From contig JBALWS010000011.1 in assembly GCA_036960405.1 (NCBI GenBank), positions 1 through 64,000 on the forward strand: a stretch of 64,000 bases of DNA, in the 5' to 3' direction. Source of the DNA: Motiliproteus sp036960405 (GTDB lineage: Bacteria; Pseudomonadota; Gammaproteobacteria; Pseudomonadales; Balneatricaceae). Position numbers and translations under genes: made by a program. Shown one piece after another: positions 1 through 8,335 of this stretch (within the stretch, counting starts at the first letter, position 1; each line of letters begins with the position of its first letter). The notes under the pieces were generated by a model. The model saw nothing but the letters and a program-made list of their open reading frames with translations. It was not told the origin of the DNA and did no database searches.

Positions 1-177
1 GTGTCGGTAGCTAGGTCTTGTGTAGCTCACTCCATTAGTGTCCACAGTGGGCTTTGCCGGCCTCTGCCGCAAGTCTCAGGGGTGTTTGAATCTGTCTATC
101 GTCGGGTACATTAACCCATAGGCGTAAGGTCAGAGGGAATGACTGTAGTTTGTGCTAAAACGCTCAGTTCTCAACTG
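1..177 (-). repeat. Composite repeat site 1 (B-core-A, inverted)
   Basis: Read on the minus strand this is block B (177-118), the 14-bp core GGGTTAATGTACCC (117-104) and block A (103-1). Block A reappears on the plus strand at 7951-8066, nearly identical except for a 13-bp insertion there. Block B reappears at 9568-9626 with a 1-bp indel and a few substitutions. The two halves of this site are therefore found separately at two other sites in the window, each joined to the same core. Block A may extend beyond the window start. The repeats are directly visible; recombination as their origin is inferred. Confidence 0.85.
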
Positions 178-230
178 TCCCACACCATTAAACTCGACCG
201 GATGGCCCATGTGGCATGGATTAGGGAAGG

Positions 231-2171
231 CTAATCTTTTTCCAAGAAAATGCTATGTGGGCTTTCACTATTTCCAAACCTGATTTCCATAGGCTCCTGT
301 TCAGGTTTTGACTCGTTCAAAGACTTAATCGCCTGCATTCCAAGAGCTTGCCAATCAGTGCTATCAATACCGACAGTATCAAAAAATTCGGCGACAATAC
401 TTGGTCCAAGTTTTTCACTTGCGCACATCATAATTGCTGAAAGCATATTAGTATCGGAATAATTGAAAGCACATTTCATTGCATTGATCCATGAATCGGC
501 ATATTTCTCATCTGAAAATGCAGATGTTAGAAAGCCAACGACTGCATTGTGATAACTCTCACGCTCCGAGAATTTATACCCAATCAAAAACCAACAATCC
601 GGGCACAAAGCGTTTTTATTTATAATATGCTCATACGCTCTTTCTTCATCGCCAGCCTCAGCTATTTTTTTACCTTCTTGACAAGAAAACATAACCTGCT
701 CTTCGATACCAAGAGAATCAACAATTGCATGCAAACAGAGATGTTTTAAATGCCATTCAGGGGTCCCGCTCTCTATCACTCTAAGGGCACTAATAAACTC
801 TTCCAAAGATTTTTTGAACTGCCCCGCAAACATCAAACTGTCCGCATACAAAACCCTAACCTTTGGGTCATCCTCAACTGAAAGGTAACGGCGATAAAAA
901 AATGATGATGTTTTAAATTTATTTATTCCAAAAAATGCCGATCCGAGATCCCGGTTCCAATAAGGTCGCTCCCTATAATCACGATTCAACTTAGCCGCAA
1001 TGAAATAATATTTAATCGCCTCCTTTTCTAACCTTGATTTATGGAGAAAAGAAGCCAGATTGTAGTACATCGTTGCTGACAGCCCATTATCCAACGCCCC
1101 CATTTTTTCCGCAACAAAAAGGTATGCATCCCTAATGCTGTCAACATCCACACTACTCGCCTTCTTAGCTTTACCAACAAGCAATGCCAAGATAAACTGA
1201 ATACCATTCACAAAATCATCATCAAACGCCCCAGCACTTCTATCCACCAAGGATCTGATGAATCGAAAAACATCCCCTGCTTTACCAGATTTTAATTTTG
1301 ATGATGCAAATAAGCTAATCAGTTTAAAGTTTGAGCTATAAGAAGAATCTTCAAAGAAGCGGTTTAATAGAAATTCACATTGTGTATTATATCCAAGTCG
1401 ATATAAGGTAACGGCTATGCCGACATAAACATCATTTGAAAGCCTGGCAACTTCCTCACTGTTTAAAGGTTGATCATGATGAAAAGTGGTGCCACTTTTA
1501 CCTCCAAGGACGACTCGGAGGGATTTATCATCAACTTCAATAAAACTGCTTTTCCTTCCATCACCGTCAAGAACAAGATCAAGAAATAACAGGTCGCTTA
1601 TACTTTCCGAAATTTCCAAACAATTGGAAACAAAGCTTGCACTCTTATTTCCTATAATTGAAGGCTGATTTATCACCAATGATATTTCTAACGGTGCAAT
1701 TAAGTGCGGCGTTGAAAATGCCATATAACCACGTAGGTCTTTTAGTATTTCAGTACTTCTACCAGCACCCCAAAGGTCCTTATCACCAAACTTTACATAA
1801 AAATATTTTTCAGTTTTACTTTCATTGTGTGGATCAAACCTATGAAACCAACGGAAATAAACAGCATCCAAAGGCGCGACATATCTGACAATCAAAACTG
1901 GATGATTCAAAAGTTCAAAGTAATTCCATTTTTCAATGGGCATTTTCAAATTTAAAGATTTACGCAGGTTACCTTCATCAGTAGCCTTAAGCTGCACAAG
2001 AAACTTCTCACCCGTAGCAGATCCATCATCGTCAAATATTTCAACTTCACCATCAATGCCGTAATCATCAGTTGGTGTTCTATACACCCACAACTCTGGT
2101 AGCAAAGATTCAAATTTTCTAACCGAAGCCGTCTCCAATTGATGATTTCTATGACGCTGTGGTAATTTCAT
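231..2171 (-). CDS. DUF4365 domain protein with C-terminal TPR-like repeats
   Basis: A 646-residue protein. Residues 10-115 match the DUF4365 pattern: the segment YGID (Asp40) followed by a strand ending Q-L-K (Gln60, Lys62), which is the D...(E/Q)xK arrangement of PD-(D/E)xK nuclease-fold proteins. The rest, roughly 320-560, is helical with TPR-like spacing (for example the stretch with YYNLASFLHKS and YYFIAAKLN). DUF4365 proteins are often found in defence islands and next to mobile DNA, but no biochemical role can be read here. The gene is AT-rich compared with core genes and stands alone between repeat sites 1 and 2. Gln in place of the usual catalytic Glu is common in this family and leaves activity open. 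Confidence 0.75.
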   Translation of the reverse strand: MKLPQRHRNHQLETASVRKFESLLPELWVYRTPTDDYGIDGEVEIFDDDGSATGEKFLVQLKATDEGNLRKSLNLKMPIEKWNYFELLNHPVLIVRYVAPLDAVYFRWFHRFDPHNESKTEKYFYVKFGDKDLWGAGRSTEILKDLRGYMAFSTPHLIAPLEISLVINQPSIIGNKSASFVSNCLEISESISDLLFLDLVLDGDGRKSSFIEVDDKSLRVVLGGKSGTTFHHDQPLNSEEVARLSNDVYVGIAVTLYRLGYNTQCEFLLNRFFEDSSYSSNFKLISLFASSKLKSGKAGDVFRFIRSLVDRSAGAFDDDFVNGIQFILALLVGKAKKASSVDVDSIRDAYLFVAEKMGALDNGLSATMYYNLASFLHKSRLEKEAIKYYFIAAKLNRDYRERPYWNRDLGSAFFGINKFKTSSFFYRRYLSVEDDPKVRVLYADSLMFAGQFKKSLEEFISALRVIESGTPEWHLKHLCLHAIVDSLGIEEQVMFSCQEGKKIAEAGDEERAYEHIINKNALCPDCWFLIGYKFSERESYHNAVVGFLTSAFSDEKYADSWINAMKCAFNYSDTNMLSAIMMCASEKLGPSIVAEFFDTVGIDSTDWQALGMQAIKSLNESKPEQEPMEIRFGNSESPHSIFLEKD

Positions 2172-2235
2172 TCAACATCCCTTACGAATTTTGGCTTTGA
2201 TCAGCATTAACTGAGTATTACATTTATCTATGTCC

Positions 2236-2361
2236 TTATCCCACTTTCACCAACCTGTACAAGTATCCCCGGCTGATACCCCACTTCCGGGCAGCTCTGC
2301 TTTGCTCAAACTCAGCACGAATGGTCTACATGTCATCATCACTGAACTGGACTTCCCTCAA
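2236..2361 (-). pseudogene. Fragment resembling a helix-turn-helix DNA-binding protein
   Basis: On the minus strand one frame reads about 41 codons with a single internal amber stop. The part after the stop (EFEQSRAARKWGISRGYLY) looks like a helix-turn-helix: a charged helix, a turn at WGISRG, then a recognition helix. No start codon or ribosome-binding site is evident and the frame closes just upstream of the DUF4365 gene. It may be a relic of a small regulator or of the N-terminus of a mobile-element protein. It could also be a chance frame. Confidence 0.35.
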
Positions 2362-2387
2362 AGCTGTAGACAGCTAATAGTTTCCGC

Positions 2388-2455
2388 TTAGGAGCCACAA
2401 GGGGCTGTCTAGCTACCCGTTCTCTAACTACCAATTTATACGGGTTAATGTACCC
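2388..2455 (+). repeat. Composite repeat site 2 (R-core)
   Basis: Block R (2388-2441, 54 bp) is followed by the core GGGTTAATGTACCC (2442-2455). The same R-core arrangement, with no indel in the 54 bp, occurs at 7883-7950. R contains ACCCG about 20 nt before the CGGGT that overlaps the core, so the single strand could fold into a hairpin. Sequence right of the core (block Y, 2456 onward) differs from block A of site 3 apart from a short tattag-aga similarity. The 2172-2651 gap otherwise holds only the fragment at 2236-2361 and the leader of the next gene. Confidence 0.85.
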
Positions 2456-2651
2456 CGCTATTAGAAGACAACCGCATCCCGTCTAGGCACTCCTAACACT
2501 GAAAATCTTGCTTGAATTGTCAGATTAAATGCCTCGTTTGCCAGTGAAACGTATCGATAATCGAGCATTATCAGGCAATTAGGCATGGTAACCTCTGGGG
2601 TTATAAACGAAATACAAACCATGTTCCATCGGCGCAAGAAGTAAACTCCAT

Positions 2652-3584
2652 ATGAATGAAACAAATTTGCTAGATGTAGTCCCTTCTGTAATGTCAGCAA
2701 TAGCGACAGCAGGAGCCGCTATTGCTGCTTTTGGTTCAGTGCGTGTTAGTCGGGAAGCAAAGAAAATAGCACAACAAAGCGCTCTGGCTGTTCACCACGG
2801 CTCTGCTGCTAACGCTCTGTCAGAAGCAGTTGAAACTCTTGATAAAATGTTGGAGCCGTTCTCAGATTTAGCATACGAAGTATGGGAGGGTTGGTCGAGA
2901 GAAATTGAATCTCTAGACCACCGAGATGCAGGTGGCTCTAATCCAAGGCCTATGCGGCATGTCCTCACTAATGCTAGCGAAATGCTGGTGGAACATGGAT
3001 CAGCTAGAGGGACAAACTACAGGCACGCAGAACGCTCAATGTTCTCCATTGTCAGACAAGGCATCGATACCTTATCCGATAGCGAGTATGACCGCTTGCT
3101 TCGACGAGGCGACGGGGAATATTGTGATTTCGAAAGCGTATTTGGCCCCCCCCCTCTAAAGAAAAGCATCACTACTTCGCCTGCTTTTCGATGGGCTATC
3201 TATCAGCTAAATAGGCGCATCAATATAGATGACTGGTTAAATATCTGGACAGGATCTTGGGTAAAGAACGGCTGGCTCAACAGGTATTGTGAAGAACACA
3301 AAAAGATTAAACCAACCCTGAAGTCTGTTCTTACGCTGTTGAAATCCGAAAGAGCTAAGCTTGCGCACAGCGTTTTCCCTCTTGAGGCAAACCCGTCCCT
3401 TAGCTTGAAGTATGACAAGGTGTTGGAAGTCCTTGAGGTGCTCATAGAGGATTGCGGTTTGGAAATATGGGAAGGACATCGAAAGAAGCCCCACAAAGAA
3501 GATGTGGTAGCACTAGTAGTGTACTCGATGGGAATAGCCTTTCTTTCCAGTAACGCCAGAGACAACCTCTTTACTATAAATTAA
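2652..3584 (+). CDS. Hypothetical protein, N-terminal membrane anchor
   Basis: A 310-residue protein I do not recognise. Residues 8-29 form one hydrophobic, Ala-rich segment (SVMSAIATAGAAIAAFGSV) followed by a basic stretch, suggesting an N-terminal membrane anchor with the rest in the cytoplasm. The remainder is a mixed-charge helical domain with several Trp residues and a proline-rich turn (VFGPPPLKK). No catalytic motif is evident. The ribosome-binding site is weak. It is the first gene of the 5.5-kb module between repeat sites 2 and 3. The anchor-plus-soluble-domain layout is common in accessory and phage-defence genes, but that is only an analogy. Confidence 0.6.
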   Translation: MNETNLLDVVPSVMSAIATAGAAIAAFGSVRVSREAKKIAQQSALAVHHGSAANALSEAVETLDKMLEPFSDLAYEVWEGWSREIESLDHRDAGGSNPRPMRHVLTNASEMLVEHGSARGTNYRHAERSMFSIVRQGIDTLSDSEYDRLLRRGDGEYCDFESVFGPPPLKKSITTSPAFRWAIYQLNRRINIDDWLNIWTGSWVKNGWLNRYCEEHKKIKPTLKSVLTLLKSERAKLAHSVFPLEANPSLSLKYDKVLEVLEVLIEDCGLEIWEGHRKKPHKEDVVALVVYSMGIAFLSSNARDNLFTIN

Positions 3585-3740
3585 AGCTAAAACGCTGTAA
3601 TTCCTAGCAACTCAAGTCTAGAGAAAGGCGCCAATTCAACCACATGTATCGGTTTTTACCTCACTGATATGACCTCAGATAGATGTAATCGAGCACTAAA
3701 CAAGCATCTAATCTTGCCCTGCTACGGAGAGCACTAATAC

Positions 3741-4760
3741 ATGCCTAATAACTGGTCAGATAATGAGATTGAAGCATGCGTCCGCACATACCTGTGGATG
3801 CGTGATTCAGAACAAAGAGGTTACAAGCCGATAAAGTCGCGCATCCGTAAAGCGCTCATGCAAGGCCCTCTATCAGAGCGCTCTGATGGTTCATTAGAGT
3901 ATCGCTTCCAAAATATCTCATCCGTTCTAGCGGATATGGGTGAGGAATGGATCGACGGGTACAAACCTGCAAAGAATGTTGGTGCTGATGGTACAGCGAA
4001 AATCACGAATTATATCGAGGCGTATAGAAAGGACAGGCATGCACGGCGTGTTCATTGGCTCATCCAGTCACTACCTATAGCTGCCGTTACTAAAGCCGTA
4101 TCCGAGCTGGCGTCTGGTAAAACGTTCGAGTATTCAGAATCCACAGATTATGATCTCGTTTATAAGGGTGTTGCGCTCCCCCCTAAGAAGGCCATTGGCT
4201 ACGCTGGGCTGCTTCACTATGGAGCCCCGCTTGCGTCAGAGAACTTCTCTGGCGGTGAAGGTACTCCATGTTTTAAACGACTTGAAAAAGCTGGCTTCGA
4301 AATCGGTAAGAAAATCGATCCGAGTACCATTTCTCTATGGCAGCCTGAGTTCCGTGAGACCGTCGATAAACATAAATCTACGGAGTTCAAAGTTCCACCG
4401 GAAGGTCAAAGAAAGCCCGGCAAGAAAAGCGTTACAGCGATTGGTTATGACCGTGACTCCAAAGTCGTCGCTTTCGTTGAGGATAGGGCTGGCGGAAAGT
4501 GTGAGCTGTGCGGTAATCATGCTCCATTCAACAGACGTAACGGAACTCCCTATCTTGAGGTTCACCACATCATTTCTTTAGCAGAAAAGGGGCCCGACAC
4601 CGTGGATAACACCGCAGCGTTATGTCCGAACTGCCATCGAGAATGCCATTACGGTTCTAACGCGCTGATTCACCAGAAAACATTGCAAACCAAACTCTCT
4701 AACAAGTCAGAGCCAAAAATCCAGAACTTACAAACCGAACAAAAGCGAGCTACGCTGTAA
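3741..4760 (+). CDS. HNH endonuclease, McrA-like, with ScoMcrA-type head domain
   Basis: A 339-residue protein. The C-terminal HNH domain carries the zinc-binding pair CELC (about 254-257) and CPNC (about 295-298), with the catalytic VHHI motif (about 274) and the Asn-containing NTAALCPNCH stretch. The middle, about 130-185, contains YKGVALPPKKAIGYAG and a later FSGGEGTP...LEKAGF segment, which resembles the N-terminal head domain of ScoMcrA-like type IV restriction enzymes that cut modified DNA. A role in restricting modified DNA is therefore plausible but unproven. The first 100 residues are unassigned. GGAG lies about 12 nt upstream of the ATG. The gene sits between two unknown genes in the same module and no methyltransferase partner is present. 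Confidence 0.8.
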   Translation: MPNNWSDNEIEACVRTYLWMRDSEQRGYKPIKSRIRKALMQGPLSERSDGSLEYRFQNISSVLADMGEEWIDGYKPAKNVGADGTAKITNYIEAYRKDRHARRVHWLIQSLPIAAVTKAVSELASGKTFEYSESTDYDLVYKGVALPPKKAIGYAGLLHYGAPLASENFSGGEGTPCFKRLEKAGFEIGKKIDPSTISLWQPEFRETVDKHKSTEFKVPPEGQRKPGKKSVTAIGYDRDSKVVAFVEDRAGGKCELCGNHAPFNRRNGTPYLEVHHIISLAEKGPDTVDNTAALCPNCHRECHYGSNALIHQKTLQTKLSNKSEPKIQNLQTEQKRATL

Positions 4761-4792
4761 TATCAATAACTGACCATGGATAGGTGTATGAC

Positions 4793-5071
4793 ATGAGATC
4801 AATCTTGTTTTCTTTGATAGCCCTAATGGGTGTAGTTGATCTGGCCTCTGCTCACCCCGGCAGAACAGCCTCTGATGGTTGCCACTATTGCCGAACTAAC
4901 TGTGATAAGTGGGGCGAAGCATGGGGTGTTAGGCATTGCCATGGAGGCTTAAAGGAAGAACCGAGCATTGAAAAGTTTCTAGGTGCTCAAGCGGAACTTC
5001 CTCACTCTCATGAAGATGGCCAACGTCACAGCCATCAGCCCTCCCCTGAGCCGAAGCAGCAAGAAAGCTAA
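4793..5071 (+). CDS. Small secreted YHYH-like His/Cys-rich protein
   Basis: A 92-residue protein. It begins with a clear Sec signal peptide (about MRSILFSLIALMGVVDLASA, then HPGRTA). The mature part contains SDGCHYC, TNCDKWG and RHCHGG, giving clustered Cys and His residues like the YHYH-type small extracytoplasmic domain, followed by a His-rich hydrophilic tail (PHSHEDGQRHSH). Metal binding in the periplasm is a reasonable inference. I chose the ATG at 4793 over the GTG at 4784 because the signal peptide begins there and ATAGG lies just upstream. It follows the HNH gene by 32 bp and could be co-transcribed with it. Confidence 0.65.
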   Translation: MRSILFSLIALMGVVDLASAHPGRTASDGCHYCRTNCDKWGEAWGVRHCHGGLKEEPSIEKFLGAQAELPHSHEDGQRHSHQPSPEPKQQES

Positions 5072-5120
5072 ATTTACTCAAGATGCGAACCTAGATGCGC
5101 ATTAACTATTGGAGATAATT

Positions 5121-5252
5121 ATGAGTATCAAACCAGGGCCTAAGCCAATAGCTGAATCTACGGGTAAAAAAGATAAAAGACGGCGAGCTACGCCTGAAAG
5201 CAAACCAAAACACCCTGATTTAAAAGAACATGATCATAAGAAGGGTAAGTAA
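5121..5252 (+). CDS. 43-residue basic peptide
   Basis: A short reading frame with a good ribosome-binding site (GGAG at 5111-5114, 6 nt before the ATG) and a strong terminator immediately after its stop, so it has the layout of a real small gene. The product is very hydrophilic: 13 Lys and 3 Arg in 43 residues, with segments GKKDKRRRA and KEHDHKKGK, several prolines and no hydrophobic core. It is probably disordered. Binding to nucleic acid is possible but not shown. I do not recognise a family. It is the last gene of the HNH/YHYH group. Confidence 0.55.
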   Translation: MSIKPGPKPIAESTGKKDKRRRATPESKPKHPDLKEHDHKKGK

Positions 5253-5259
5253 AATCAAT

Positions 5260-5296
5260 AAAGCCCTACCCTTATTGCGCTAGGGCTTTTCTTATA
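5260..5296 (+). terminator. Rho-independent terminator after small basic peptide
   Basis: A 9-bp perfect stem AAAGCCCTA / TAGGGCTTT with a 12-nt loop, followed by TTCTTAT. It begins 8 bp after the peptide stop codon. Confidence 0.8.
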
Positions 5297-5461
5297 GACC
5301 GCCACGCACTATGCCACTACTCCCATGTTGATCCTAAAAAGCCAACCTGACTGGTATAAATCCTATCTCGAAGGATCAAGGCAGATGGGGTAAGAGCCGA
5401 TTGGAACCTCTAAAATGGCCACTATAAGATAGGATCTATATCGCTCAAGGAGAGAGCCCCA

Positions 5462-6034
5462 ATGGACTGGAACACCTACGCACTTTACGGTGCCATCGCA
5501 CTGCTAACCAGCACCGCTGCCCTATTCGCCTACCACGACACCAGAACAACCAAACCACGCCTAATCCTGACATTGATCGGCGCACTGAGCATCCTGCTAA
5601 CGCTCAGCACAGGCCTTTATTTCAACACCCCTCACGCCAGCAGTAACCTAGAGGGGTTCGATCCCAGCATCGAAGTTCCTACCATCACCGACCAAAACAA
5701 AGCCCAAATTAAATATCAGGCGCAAACAGACCTGATCCAACTGCTCGCCCCACTCCGGGCTCACTACGACAAACACCACCCCGGCGACTACATAGGCTTC
5801 AAAGAATACAAAGAGGGACATTGGTTCAAAAAATCGGATGATAAGATCGACTACTACATCGCACTACTTACCACCAACCCCAAAGCCGTCTACGACGATC
5901 CCGAACTCCATTCCCTACTCCAAGGGTTTACCCAAGTAAGCCTACTGGCAAAGCTAATGGAGCAAGAGTTACTGCACAACGACAACCGAGAAGACGTTCA
6001 CATTATGACTATGCAGATAGAGGCGTTGCTGTAG
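5462..6034 (+). CDS. Hypothetical membrane protein, two N-terminal TM segments
   Basis: A 190-residue protein of unknown function. Two hydrophobic segments (about residues 6-23 and 33-53, separated by a short basic loop TRTTKPR) anchor it in the inner membrane. The remainder, about 135 residues, is a soluble helical domain rich in Lys, Asp and His (for example HYDKHHPGDYIGFKEYKEG). The ribosome-binding site is strong (AAGGAGAG 8-10 nt before the ATG). It is followed by another membrane protein gene in the same module. No motif assigns a reaction. Confidence 0.6.
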   Translation: MDWNTYALYGAIALLTSTAALFAYHDTRTTKPRLILTLIGALSILLTLSTGLYFNTPHASSNLEGFDPSIEVPTITDQNKAQIKYQAQTDLIQLLAPLRAHYDKHHPGDYIGFKEYKEGHWFKKSDDKIDYYIALLTTNPKAVYDDPELHSLLQGFTQVSLLAKLMEQELLHNDNREDVHIMTMQIEALL

Positions 6035-6217
6035 ATACCGTTGTGTGAAACAGAGCAGACATTCTTATGGCTGAGATGTGCCTGCTGAGCTGATAGAAAT
6101 ACACCTAATAGATCAGGATGCAGGAGAATTTAGTCCGTTATTTAATCCCGCTCTATCTAGCGAATAAGCCGTAGTTTTTTCTACCACGCTTGATTGTCCT
6201 CTTTGGATCGTGCTGAA

Positions 6218-7792
6218 ATGAGCCGCTTTTCAACAGGATATAACGCAAATGGAATTGTTTTGAAAAAAGTCTTCGCAGCTACACTACTGTCTCTGATCAC
6301 CGGCACTGGTGGCCACTTTTTCAACCAGCGCTGGGACAGGGCTCTGCTATTCTTTGCCTTGATATTACTCTATCCGATAGGGCTATACTTCTGGATTAAT
6401 TACGCTTTCCAGCCAGTAGCTGAAGGGTTTTCTGGCTCCCAGTTATCAAATCTGCTCGAGCAGGCGCTTTATTTGCTGATCTTTGGCTCTGCAGCCATCT
6501 TAGCTCTTAGCACGCTGATTAGCTTCAGAGATGCCTATAAGAGTAGCCAGTCGGTATGTCCCAAGAGAACCTTGTCTGGAGTCGTAGGGGCAACCTTACT
6601 GAGTTTGATCAGCATGTTGATCATCGCCACTGAAGCCAGTACAGCAATTAGCTACTGGCAGGCCAAAGGCGACTTGGATCAGGTGTTACTTGAAGGCGAT
6701 TCCAACTCCTTATCTGATTACCGCCAGTTCTGGCACTACGAAAGCTTTGGTGGCTTCGACTACCAACAAACAGAACCGGCCCCAATACAGGCTGGTGACA
6801 AGTACCTGAATCTGGCTTTCCGCTACCAAGGCGATCCCGCCGTGGGTATCAACCTGAAAGTTGGAGTTAATCGCAGTCACGAATCCGAACCGCTTACAAC
6901 TGATGAGAATGGACTGGTATCTATCCCCATCGCTGGCGATAGAGTGCAACTGAACAAACTAGAGGTGAACGGCTGGAGCAACCCAGTAACCAAAGAGCCT
7001 CTAGTGCTCGTCAATGGCCACGAGGCCAAGAAAGGAGAAGAAAGCTACCAAAAGTTCGACTGGCACCGCGACAATGGCATCACCCTAACAACCGCTGATA
7101 GTGCCGATAAAGCTCAACTGGTGTTTTCTCTCCGTCCAAGGCTGCAGATGAACTGGCCTAGCCAGCAAAAACAACCGGCAGCCCTTGAGACTATGAGTGC
7201 CGTCATTTCTTGGCTTGTCGATGAAAAGGCTACTGACTACCTAGTTAAGATCAGCAACGTAGAGCGTCGCGGTACTACCACCTCATATTCCGAGCTAACC
7301 CAACTGTACGTCAAAGAGAACCAGCTACCGCTAACAAGCCTAGCGGTCATCGATGATGAGGGAGCTAAAGCCCAAGAATACAGTGTGTCGATTATCGCCT
7401 TCGATAGTGAGGGCAACTTCGTCAATGAATCGGATTCGATGCACGACTCGTCCTTTGTCCTTCCAGACGGCAAGGCCTTATTTGCCCTTCCATCGGGCTT
7501 GCCCCCTACCCTTACTGCCGAGCCGAGCGATTATCAGCAACAATACGAAGATGACAAACGCTTTAAAGCCATCAATCAAATGATTGATGATGGTCTCTAC
7601 GATGCAGCAGAACATATGCTAGACCTGCTAGATGAACACTCTATGCCTGAAAAACAGGTCGCCCTAAAAAGCCTTATCTTGGCCAACAAAGGCAAGTGCG
7701 AAGAGGCTCATGGGTTAGCAGCTACCCTTGCAGCCGAGGATGAGTGCAAATGCACCCTAAAGAAGCTCAACAAGCTGTGCCCGCCGCAATAA
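6218..7792 (+). CDS. Hypothetical multidomain membrane protein
   Basis: About 524 residues from the ATG at 6218; a TTG at 6194 would add 8 residues. The N-terminus has four predicted TM segments. The first pair, around GTGGHFFNQRWDRALLFFALILL, resembles the G-x-F-x-N-x-x-W-x-R hairpin of TM2/DUF5683-type proteins. After a fourth segment (about SGVVGATLLSLISMLIIATEA) comes a large extracytoplasmic region, about 150-430, with predicted beta-rich stretches. The C-terminus, 445-524, is helical and TPR-like, with Cys residues in CEEAH and CKCTL. Overall function is unknown. It is the last gene before repeat site 3, and the 190-residue membrane protein just upstream may be its partner. Confidence 0.6.
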   Translation: MSRFSTGYNANGIVLKKVFAATLLSLITGTGGHFFNQRWDRALLFFALILLYPIGLYFWINYAFQPVAEGFSGSQLSNLLEQALYLLIFGSAAILALSTLISFRDAYKSSQSVCPKRTLSGVVGATLLSLISMLIIATEASTAISYWQAKGDLDQVLLEGDSNSLSDYRQFWHYESFGGFDYQQTEPAPIQAGDKYLNLAFRYQGDPAVGINLKVGVNRSHESEPLTTDENGLVSIPIAGDRVQLNKLEVNGWSNPVTKEPLVLVNGHEAKKGEESYQKFDWHRDNGITLTTADSADKAQLVFSLRPRLQMNWPSQQKQPAALETMSAVISWLVDEKATDYLVKISNVERRGTTTSYSELTQLYVKENQLPLTSLAVIDDEGAKAQEYSVSIIAFDSEGNFVNESDSMHDSSFVLPDGKALFALPSGLPPTLTAEPSDYQQQYEDDKRFKAINQMIDDGLYDAAEHMLDLLDEHSMPEKQVALKSLILANKGKCEEAHGLAATLAAEDECKCTLKKLNKLCPPQ

Positions 7793-7882
7793 GGTAATAA
7801 TAAGGAAGGGAAGCTAGGAAATCTGCAAAAGTGTGGACAAGAGCCTTTGTAGGTGATCAATCCCTGCAATCAAAAGGTCTGT

Positions 7883-8066
7883 TTAGGGGCCACAAAGGGC
7901 TGTCTAGCTACCCGCTCTATAGCCGCTATATTCTACGGGTTAATGTACCCCAGTATTAGTAGATTCAAACACCCCGACTAAACACCCCTGAGACTTGCTA
8001 CAGAGACCGGCAAAGCCCACTGCGGACACTAATGGAGTGAGCTACACAAGACCTAGCTACCGACAC
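7883..8066 (+). repeat. Composite repeat site 3 (R-core-A)
   Basis: Block R (7883-7936), core GGGTTAATGTACCC (7937-7950) and block A (7951-8066). R matches site 2 over 54 bp. A is the reverse complement of 1-103, with a 13-bp internal duplication-like insertion near 7974-7986 (AACACCCC partly repeated). This site joins the left half of site 2 to the right half of site 1. Confidence 0.85.
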
Positions 8067-8335
8067 TCAGCCGCCGCTCAGCTTTTCCCTGGCTACGACT
8101 GTTGTTGGCCCCATAGCAGCCTGTTAGAGATGGCTAATATTTCTTTCTCTATTGAGTCAAAATGCAAGACCTGCCCCCTGCACCGCTTTCTTTCGGTCGG
8201 GGCTAACCTGACACTTGATAGCCTGAGGGTTTACGGCATCAATCGGTTACTGATACCGTTACCGGAACGCAGGCAAAGGTCAAGGCAGCCCCCTTATCTT
8301 GATGCTGCAGCCTCAGGCTTTGTAAGGAAACAAAG
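8067..8335 (+). other. Non-coding stretch between repeat A and the next gene
   Basis: No convincing gene. It holds an imperfect hairpin at about 8174-8202 (CCCC...ACCG / CGGT.CGGGG) preceded by the phrase TGCAAGACCTGCCCC. That resembles sequence seen at the 3' ends of some decayed insertion elements, an association I cannot verify here. It ends with the ribosome-binding site AAGGAAAC of the gene at 8336. Confidence 0.35.

Noticed and set aside
2461..2700. Minus-strand frame of 79 codons
   Set aside because: No ribosome-binding site or domain, overlaps the start and promoter of the gene at 2652, and begins within repeat-flanking DNA.
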